Shown: piece after piece, positions 40,080 through 46,110 of the stretch
Layout: each line of letters starts with the position of its first letter
Position numbering within the stretch: the first letter of the stretch is position 1
Assembly (NCBI RefSeq): GCF_001905655.1
Contig: NZ_JMHT01000011.1
Span: forward strand, 1-46,110
DNA length: 46,110 bases
Direction: 5' to 3'
From: Mycobacterium sp. ST-F2
GTDB lineage: Bacteria > Actinomycetota > Actinomycetes > Mycobacteriales > Mycobacteriaceae
Notes under the pieces: model-generated
Seen by the model: only the letters and a program-made list of their open reading frames with translations
What the model was told of the DNA's origin: nothing
Databases searched by the model: none
Made by a program: the position numbers and the translations under genes

Positions 40080-40100
40080 AGTGCCGACAGCGTCGGCACT
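40080..40100 (+). other. Perfect hairpin directly before tRNA-Trp
   Basis: AGTGCCGAC-AGC-GTCGGCACT forms a perfect 9-bp stem with a 3-base loop. It ends two bases before the tRNA. There is no T-run. It could end the hadABC transcript or act in tRNA 5' processing. Confidence 0.55.
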
Positions 40101-40102
40101 GA

Positions 40103-40175
<73 letters not shown>

Positions 40176-40238
40176 CTCAACTGAATACCGATGTGGACAC
40201 TGGAAATGTGACCACCTGGAACAGACGAAAGGCATGCG

Positions 40239-40694
40239 GTGAGCGACGAGCGCGATAGTGCCGGCTCCGCAGGCGCCGGTACTGATGCGGGCACCGACGC
40301 GGGCGAAAGCGAGTCGCAGGGCCAGACCGCAGTTGTGACGCGCCCGCCGCGTCCGACCGGAAAGCGGGCCCGGCGGGCCGTCGAGGTCGACGAGGCCGAG
40401 TCGGATGTCGAAACCGGCGACACGGATTCGGACGCCGAGGGCAGCGCGGACAAGAAGGCCAAGCCGAAGAAGGCTGAAAAGTCCAAGAAGACGGGCCCCA
40501 CTCGGAACCCCTTCGTGTTCGTCTGGAACTACCTCAAGCAGGTCGTTGCCGAGCTGCGCAAGGTCATCTGGCCGAACCGCAAGCAGATGATCGGCTACAC
40601 GACCGTCGTGCTGGTGTTCCTGGTGTTCATGGTGGCGCTGATCGGTGGGGTCGACTTCGGTCTCGCCAAGCTCGTCATGTGGGTGTTCGGCTGA
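40239..40694 (+). CDS. secE: Preprotein translocase subunit SecE
   Basis: A 151-residue membrane protein of the SecYEG channel. Only the last 60 residues are the SecE core: an amphipathic helix ([22 protein letters not shown] is split over about 90-111, with the conserved [10 protein letters not shown]) and one membrane helix (about 118-145). The first 88 residues are a polar, Asp/Glu/Ala-rich then Lys-rich extension ([21 protein letters not shown]), longer than usual for SecE. The GTG at 40239 has a weak site. It is followed after 52 bases by nusG, in the standard order. Confidence 0.95.
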   Translation: MSDERDSAGSAGAGTDAGTDAGESESQGQTAVVTRPPRPTGKRARRAVEVDEAESDVETGDTDSDAEGSADKKAKPKKAEKSKKTGPTRNPFVFVWNYLKQVVAELRKVIWPNRKQMIGYTTVVLVFLVFMVALIGGVDFGLAKLVMWVFG

Positions 40695-40731
40695 CGCCGT
40701 TCACCCGCCGGTGACGAGCTCAAGAACGTAG

Positions 40732-41583
<852 letters not shown>

Positions 41584-41654
41584 TCGCGAGCTTCGGCTCT
41601 CGGTTAGCAGGAACGTAGTCGCGCCGCGACTACCTAGAAAGGAACACCACACCA

Positions 41655-42086
41655 ATGGCCCCGAAGAAGAAAAAGGTCGTCGGGCTGATCAAGCTGCAGA
41701 TCCAGGCCGGCGCGGCCAACCCCGCCCCGCCCGTGGGTCCGGCGCTCGGCCAGCACGGCGTCAACATCATGGAGTTCTGCAAGGCGTACAACGCCGCGAC
41801 AGAAAGCCAGCGCGGAAACGTCATCCCCGTCGAGATCAGCGTCTACGAGGACCGCACGTTCACGTTCGTCCTGAAGACCCCGCCGGCTGCCCGGCTGCTG
41901 CTCAAGGCTGCGGGTATCCAGAAGGGTTCGGCCGAGCCGCACAAGACCAAGGTCGCCAAGATCAGCTGGGACCAGGTCCGCGAAATCGCCGAGACCAAGA
42001 AGGAAGATCTCAACGCGAACGACATCGACGCCGCTGCCAAGATCATCGCCGGCACTGCCCGGTCGATGGGTATCACTGTCGAGTAG
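41655..42086 (+). CDS. rplK: 50S ribosomal protein L11
   Basis: A 143-residue ribosomal protein of the GTPase-associated centre. The N-terminal half has [20 protein letters not shown] and the start APKKKKVVG; the C-terminal RNA-binding half has [20 protein letters not shown] and ends RSMGITVE. It is the target area of thiopeptides such as thiostrepton, together with 23S rRNA. The ATG at 41655 follows GAAAGGA. The gene is followed by rplA after 133 bases. Confidence 0.98.
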   Translation: MAPKKKKVVGLIKLQIQAGAANPAPPVGPALGQHGVNIMEFCKAYNAATESQRGNVIPVEISVYEDRTFTFVLKTPPAARLLLKAAGIQKGSAEPHKTKVAKISWDQVREIAETKKEDLNANDIDAAAKIIAGTARSMGITVE

Positions 42087-42219
42087 TAGGACCCGCTGAT
42101 CCTGCGCTGACGGCGCAAAAGTGCGAGTAATCGCCGCCGTGAACGCAGAGTCAACACAAGCAATACGTGGAAGAGCCCGCTTCGGCTCGCTAACCACAAC
42201 CTCTGAACTGGAGATTCGA

Positions 42220-42930
42220 ATGAGCAAGAACAGCAAGGCATACCGCGAAGCTGCCGAGAAGGTGGACCGCGACAACCTGTACACCCCGCTCCAGGCCGTC
42301 AAGCTGGCCAAGGAGACGTCCTCGAAGAAGCAGGATGCGACCGTCGAGGTTGCGATCCGGCTGGGTGTCGATCCTCGTAAGGCAGACCAGATGGTGCGTG
42401 GCACCGTCAACCTGCCGCACGGCACCGGTAAGACCGCCCGCGTAGTGGTGTTCGCGGTTGGTGAGAAGGCCGAGGCCGCTGTGGCCGCCGGCGCCGATGC
42501 CGTCGGTAGCGATGACCTGATCGAGCGTATCCAGGGTGGGTGGACCGACTTCGACGCCGCGATCGCGACGCCGGACCAGATGGCCAAGGTCGGTAAGATC
42601 GCCCGCGTGCTGGGCCCGCGTGGCCTGATGCCGAACCCCAAGACCGGCACCGTCACCCCGGATGTGGCCAAGGCCGTGGCCGACATCAAGGGCGGCAAGA
42701 TCAACTTCCGTGTCGACAAGCAGGCCAACCTGCACCTGATCATCGGCAAGGCGTCGTTCGACGAGGTCAAGCTGGCCGAGAACTACGGTGCCGCGCTGGA
42801 CGAGGTGCTGCGCGCCAAGCCGTCGTCGTCGAAGGGCCGTTACCTGAAGAAGGTCACCGTCTCGACGACCACGGGCCCGGGCATCCCTGTCGACCCGGCC
42901 GTGACCCGGAACTTCACCGAAGAGGCGTAG
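42220..42930 (+). CDS. rplA: 50S ribosomal protein L1
   Basis: A 236-residue ribosomal protein of the L1 stalk, which guides the exit of tRNA. Recognised from [21 protein letters not shown] being split by [38 protein letters not shown] and the ending [14 protein letters not shown]. In many bacteria L1 binds the leader of the rplK-rplA mRNA to limit its own synthesis. The ATG at 42220 follows GGAGATTCGA; an earlier in-frame start at 42121 would add a non-family tail. A strong terminator follows. Confidence 0.98.
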   Translation: MSKNSKAYREAAEKVDRDNLYTPLQAVKLAKETSSKKQDATVEVAIRLGVDPRKADQMVRGTVNLPHGTGKTARVVVFAVGEKAEAAVAAGADAVGSDDLIERIQGGWTDFDAAIATPDQMAKVGKIARVLGPRGLMPNPKTGTVTPDVAKAVADIKGGKINFRVDKQANLHLIIGKASFDEVKLAENYGAALDEVLRAKPSSSKGRYLKKVTVSTTTGPGIPVDPAVTRNFTEEA

Positions 42931-42950
42931 TCCCGATCCGCTTTACGAAG

Positions 42951-42983
42951 GACCCCCGTACGACTCCGGTCGTGCGGGGGTTC
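42951..42983 (+). terminator. Terminator of the rplK-rplA operon
   Basis: GACCCCCGTACGAC and GTCGTGCGGGGGTTC form a near-perfect 14-bp stem around TCCG. It lies 20 bases after rplA and is followed by GTTCGTTGG, without a long T-run. Confidence 0.85.
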
Positions 42984-43096
42984 GTTCGTTGGCGAGGCAA
43001 TCTTCGCCGCCGATATGGCATGTGTCACAAGCGTTCTCAGATGCGGTTCAGCTTCGTCTGGCGGCCGTCACAGGTGCGTCGCCAACCATCGAAGCC

Positions 43097-43276
43097 ATGA
43101 GCAACTGCATGTGCGGCCACGACCGTGCCGCCCACCAGCACCACCGTGCCGGTTCGGACTGCGCGCTCTGCAAGCCAGGGGGTTGCGGGCGCTTTCGCAC
43201 CGACGTCTCCGTGAGCCAGTGGCAGAGCTGGTTCCGTGCCGGCGCACCCCGACCCGCCGCAGATCCCATCCGGTAG
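43097..43276 (+). CDS. Small Cys/His-rich protein, probable zinc-binding
   Basis: A 59-residue protein starting at the ATG at 43097. Its pattern, MSNCMCGHDRAAHQHHR then SDCALCKPGGCGRF, has CxCGH...H and CxLC...C groups that could bind one or two zinc ions. Short proteins of this CGHxxxxHxHxR...CxxC form occur widely in mycobacteria without known function. No signal peptide is seen. The frame extends upstream to 42989 but into the terminator region, so the short form is preferred. It lies 33 bases before the VanX-like gene. Confidence 0.65.
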   Translation: MSNCMCGHDRAAHQHHRAGSDCALCKPGGCGRFRTDVSVSQWQSWFRAGAPRPAADPIR

Positions 43277-43309
43277 TTATTCGGCGCCCGAATCTGGCAA
43301 CCTCGACAC

Positions 43310-43960
43310 ATGTTCGTACGAACACTCGCCGCGATGCTGGGCACCGCGCTGGCCGTGAGTGATCTCAGCACGGCCTCGGCGGCACCGCAGCCGGCTCCGC
43401 CGCCGGTGTCACCGCAGGCTGCCGCGGCCGGACTGATCGACGTCCGGACCGTCGTCCCCGATGCGGTGATCGACCTGCGCTACGCCACCGCGAACAACTT
43501 CGTCGGCACCCCGCTGTATCCGGCCGACGCCCGGTGCCTGATCCACGAATCCATGGCGCCGGGGCTGGCCACCGCGGCCCGGATCCTGCGCGCGCACGGC
43601 GAGGTGCTGACGTTCTGGGACTGCTACCGCCCGCACGACGTGCAGGTTCGGATGTTCCAGGCCGTGCCGGACCCCAACTGGGTCGCCAAGCCCTCCCAGT
43701 TCGCCCGTAGCCACGAGTCGGGCCTGTCGGTGGACGTGACCATCACGGGCGTCGACATGGGTACCGATTTCGACGACTTCTCCCCACGCGCCACGGCCTA
43801 TGCGACGACGGGCGTCACGCCGCAGCAGCAGGCCAACCGGGCCCGCTTACGGGACGCCATGATCGCGGGCGGCCTGAGCGTCTACCCGGGCGAATGGTGG
43901 CATTTCAACGGGCCAGGGGCCTCCGAGCCGCGTCCGATCCTCGACGTGCCCGTGAACTGA
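43310..43960 (+). CDS. Secreted D-alanyl-D-alanine dipeptidase (VanX-like, M15D)
   Basis: A 216-residue exported zinc peptidase. The signal peptide (hydrophobic about 5-16, cleavage near ASA-AP at 25) is followed by the M15D fold: VIDLRYATANNFVG, FWDCYRPHDVQVRMF, the zinc motif SHESGLSVDVTI (His and Asp ligands), and EWWHFN with the catalytic Glu and third ligand His. VanX-type enzymes cleave D-Ala-D-Ala; the secreted mycobacterial forms act outside the membrane, in peptidoglycan turnover, and are not part of a van cluster here. The ATG at 43310 gives a good signal peptide. A bidirectional terminator separates it from the convergent methyltransferase. Confidence 0.9.
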   Translation: MFVRTLAAMLGTALAVSDLSTASAAPQPAPPPVSPQAAAAGLIDVRTVVPDAVIDLRYATANNFVGTPLYPADARCLIHESMAPGLATAARILRAHGEVLTFWDCYRPHDVQVRMFQAVPDPNWVAKPSQFARSHESGLSVDVTITGVDMGTDFDDFSPRATAYATTGVTPQQQANRARLRDAMIAGGLSVYPGEWWHFNGPGASEPRPILDVPVN

Positions 43961-43965
43961 AAACG

Positions 43966-43999
43966 ACAGCGCCCCCGACCTGATGGTCGGAGGCGCTGT
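43966..43999. terminator. Bidirectional terminator between convergent genes
   Basis: ACAGCGCC...CCGACC and GGTCGG...GGCGCTGT pair around TGAT, with one mismatch region. It lies 5 bases from one stop and about 22 from the other, and can serve both strands. Confidence 0.8.
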
Positions 44000-44020
44000 G
44001 TCGAAGCTGCGTCGAACAGG

Positions 44021-44926
44021 TTAGGCCGCTTCCTGGTCCTTCGTGTAGGTGACGAGGCTGACGTCGAGGCACTCGTCCAGGAAGTAGTACTGGCAACCGG
44101 TCAGATACTTCATGTACCGGTCGTAGTTCACTTGGCCGGAGATCGCGATGGCCTCCTCCTTGTGGTGCTCCAGATTGGCCGCCCAGACACCGAGTGTCTT
44201 GATGTAGTGGTTACGCAGGGAGATCGGGTCCAAGACGTTGAAGCCGGCCTTTTCGCCGTGATCGACCATCATCTGCGTGGTGGGCAGGCGACCACCCGGG
44301 AAAATGTCGGTGGCCATGAACTTGATGAACCGCGCCATCTCGAACGACACCTTCTTGCCGCGGGCGGACATGTCGAACGGGTGGTAGCTCACGCTGCTCT
44401 GGATGGTCATGCGGCCGTCGGCGGGCATGATCTCGTAGCAGTTCTTGAAGAAGTCGTCGTAGCGCTCGAAGCCGAAATGCTCGAACGCCTCGATCGACAC
44501 GATGCGGTCGACCGGCTCGTGGAACTCTTCCCAGCCCTTCAGCAGCACCCGGTGCGTGCGGTCGGACTCGGCGTTGCTCAGCAGTTCGGTGCAGAACGCC
44601 TGCTGGTTCTTGCTCAGCGTCAGCCCGATGACGTTGACGTCGTACTTCTCCATGGCGCGCTGCATGGTCAGGCCCCAGCCGCAGCCGATCTCCAGGAGTG
44701 TCATACCCGGCTTGAGGTCCAGCTGATCGAGGTGCTGATCGACGTTGGCGATCTGCGCCTGTTCCATCGTGACGGTGGGTCCGGTGAAGTAGGCGCAGCT
44801 GTACTTGCGGGAGTTGTCCTGGAACAGCCCGAAGAAATCGTCAGACAGGTCGTAGTGGGCCTGGATGTCCTCGAAATGCGGCCGCATGTCCTTGGCCTCA
44901 GTTGAATCCTGAATCATCTGTAACAC
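44021..44926 (-). CDS. SAM-dependent mycolic acid (cyclopropane/methoxy-type) methyltransferase
   Basis: A 301-residue enzyme of the CmaA/MmaA/PcaA family that alters double bonds in the meromycolate chain. The family hallmarks are [20 protein letters not shown] near the N-terminus, [15 protein letters not shown] (SAM-binding motif I, about 76-90), [30 protein letters not shown] (catalytic region with the conserved Glu) and [18 protein letters not shown]. By sequence and position after rplA it corresponds to the M. tuberculosis mmaA gene cluster, close to MmaA4 in type, but a cyclopropanase cannot be excluded. The GTG at 44926 has AGGAAGG nine bases upstream; the ATG at 44917 is the alternative. 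Confidence 0.93.
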   Translation of the reverse strand: MLQMIQDSTEAKDMRPHFEDIQAHYDLSDDFFGLFQDNSRKYSCAYFTGPTVTMEQAQIANVDQHLDQLDLKPGMTLLEIGCGWGLTMQRAMEKYDVNVIGLTLSKNQQAFCTELLSNAESDRTHRVLLKGWEEFHEPVDRIVSIEAFEHFGFERYDDFFKNCYEIMPADGRMTIQSSVSYHPFDMSARGKKVSFEMARFIKFMATDIFPGGRLPTTQMMVDHGEKAGFNVLDPISLRNHYIKTLGVWAANLEHHKEEAIAISGQVNYDRYMKYLTGCQYYFLDECLDVSLVTYTKDQEAA

Positions 44927-45128
44927 CTAACTTGACCTTCCTCACTTGCTGGTGATGCCGGTCACTAGATCACAATCGTGACCGCACAATACCTGGCCGC
45001 CGACCCGTTCCTTGACGTTGGTGTAACGCGTCGTCACGGTCAGCTCTAGCAGCAAACGTAGCCGCCGTTTCGTCAGATGCCGGGTTCATTCCCGCAGCGT
45101 GGCGAGGTCTGTGACCGGACTGATATGT
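44927..45128. other. Intergenic region upstream of the methyltransferase
   Basis: No gene is supported. It probably holds the methyltransferase promoter. The lipG stop is at 45129 on the same strand, so the methyltransferase could also be read through from lipG. Confidence 0.4.
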
Positions 45129-46055
45129 CTAACGAATTTCGGCAAATGTTGCGGCCAGTTCGCCGGCGATCCTGTCCCAGAGAGGCGCGGGCAGGTCATG
45201 ACCCATGCCGTCGAACAAGACCAACCGAGCACGCCGGATCGCTTTGGCCACTGCTCGACCACCGCTCGGTCTCATCAGTTTATCGGCCCGACCATGGATG
45301 ACGACCGTCGGGACAGTGATCAGCGCGTCGTAGCGCCGCAGGCTGCCGGTGCCCAGGATGGCCCCGAAGTGCCGGGCGACGCCGACGGGGTAGTACGAGC
45401 GGTCGTAGCTCTCGGCGGCATCGGCCTTGGCCTGCTCGACCGGTGTCGGGTAGCCGGGGCTGCCGATGATGCGGCCGACGTTGACGGCGTTGGCGATGAC
45501 ACCGTCACGTGACGTGTCCTGCGGGCGGGTCGTGATGGCCTTGAGTTGCTTGGGGCCCGGCGGCGGTAGCAGCGGCTGGTTGTTGCTCGAGAAGATGACG
45601 CCGAGCGTCTTGGTGCGGTGCTGGTAGCGCGCCGCGAAGACCTGCGCGATCATCCCGCCCATCGAACCGCCGACGATGTGCGCCTGGTCGATCTCCAGGT
45701 GATCCAGTAGCGCCGCGGCGTCGTCGGCCATGTCCTCCAGCGTGTAGACCGCGTCACTGCGCAACCCGGCGTACGCCCTGAGCATCCGCGGCAGCAGCCC
45801 CGAACCCGAGTGCTTGCCCTCGATCTTGGTGGACAGGCCCACGTCGCGGTTGTCGTACCGGATGACGCGGTAGCCCTTCTCGATGAGCTTGTCGCAGAAG
45901 CCTTTTCGCCACAAGAGCAGCTGCGCGCCGAGGCCCATGATGAGCAGGACCGCCGGATCGTCGGGGTTGCCCATGTCCTCGTAGGCGATGTCCAGGTCGC
46001 CCGAGCGGGCGAAGCCGGTCCGGACCTCGGGGGCGGTGTCTCGTTCGGGCTGCAT
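45129..46055 (-). CDS. lipG: Alpha/beta-hydrolase LipG
   Basis: A 308-residue hydrolase. The oxyanion region is LLIMGLGAQ (about 37-45), the nucleophile elbow is IVGGSMGGMIAQVF (serine near 117), and the acid and base are likely D in HGRADKLMRP (about 259) and H in GMGHDLP (about 287). LipG of M. tuberculosis, next to the mmaA genes, is a thioesterase/phospholipase-type enzyme thought to serve mycolate or cell-wall lipid metabolism; position and family both agree. GAGGAG lies just before the ATG at 46055. A tiny frame of 5 codons (46077-46060) overlaps this site. Confidence 0.9.
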   Translation of the reverse strand: MQPERDTAPEVRTGFARSGDLDIAYEDMGNPDDPAVLLIMGLGAQLLLWRKGFCDKLIEKGYRVIRYDNRDVGLSTKIEGKHSGSGLLPRMLRAYAGLRSDAVYTLEDMADDAAALLDHLEIDQAHIVGGSMGGMIAQVFAARYQHRTKTLGVIFSSNNQPLLPPPGPKQLKAITTRPQDTSRDGVIANAVNVGRIIGSPGYPTPVEQAKADAAESYDRSYYPVGVARHFGAILGTGSLRRYDALITVPTVVIHGRADKLMRPSGGRAVAKAIRRARLVLFDGMGHDLPAPLWDRIAGELAATFAEIR

Positions 46056-46060
46056 GGACT

Positions 46061-46110
46061 TACTCCTCGTGGTTCATGGTCGGATTCGGCCTCCGGCCTA
46101 CTCCTCGTGG
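46061..46110 (-). repeat. 12-bp direct repeat around the lipG ribosome site
   Basis: TACTCCTCGTGG occurs at 46061-46072 and 46099-46110. On the minus strand each copy reads CCACGAGGAGTA and can encode His-Glu-Glu-stop. The outer copy may be the end of the next gene upstream of lipG, the inner copy the lipG ribosome site plus a 5-codon frame. Confidence 0.55.

Overview
This window is chromosomal DNA from a fast-growing mycobacterium (Mycolicibacterium-like). The evidence is high GC, frequent GTG starts, the FAS-II dehydratase genes hadABC, an SAM-dependent mycolic acid methyltransferase, usfY, the rifampicin ADP-ribosyltransferase gene arr, and a gene order that I recall from the Mycobacterium tuberculosis map (recD-recB-recC-echA3-membrane protein-glyoxalase II, then tRNA, rpmG, hadABC, tRNA-Trp, secE, nusG, rplK, rplA, a mycolate methyltransferase and lipG). 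No database search was possible; family names rest on motifs and protein length.

Layout. Positions 1-1070 are the right part of an IS3-family element, ending just upstream of an OmpR-type two-component system (1126-3490). Two small secreted proteins follow, then gpsA and a YajQ-family gene on the minus strand and a tRNA-Tyr gene with a terminator. Positions 6377-9225, directly 3' of that tRNA, look like an accessory insertion: a gene-poor stretch with remnant reading frames, then a tight three-gene cassette (TIGR04255-family protein, membrane-anchored helix-turn-helix protein, uncharacterised SQSCD-motif protein). This is the best candidate for an undescribed system. Then come an alpha/beta hydrolase, a GAF-GGDEF diguanylate cyclase, a YraQ/DUF318-type permease and a 1099-residue secreted beta-propeller protein.

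Positions 16193-25233 hold small regulatory and metabolic units: an ArsR/SRPBCC/DinB-like operon with a palindromic operator; arr preceded by a rifamycin-associated element; a divergent cynR / small secreted protein / cynS locus with a T-N11-A LysR box; an anchored exported protein; an L,D-transpeptidase; usfY; a pirin-GNAT fusion; and an AhpD-like protein. The recCBD operon (25230-33570, minus strand) encodes the helicase-nuclease RecBCD with coupled start/stop overlaps. echA3, a membrane protein and a glyoxalase II follow. Positions 36119-38118 are repeat-rich: a 25-bp tandem repeat, two copies of a spaced motif on either side of a DUF559-type nuclease-like gene, a 108-bp imperfect inverted repeat and a 45-bp tandem repeat.

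Positions 38034-42983 are the conserved core: tRNA-Thr, tRNA-Met, rpmG, hadABC, tRNA-Trp, secE, nusG, rplK, rplA and a strong terminator. The window closes with a small Cys/His-rich protein, a secreted VanX-like dipeptidase, a mycolic acid methyltransferase and lipG. The core combines translation and secretion genes with meromycolate elongation and mycolate modification; the accessory parts carry candidate defence, drug resistance and cyanate detoxification functions.
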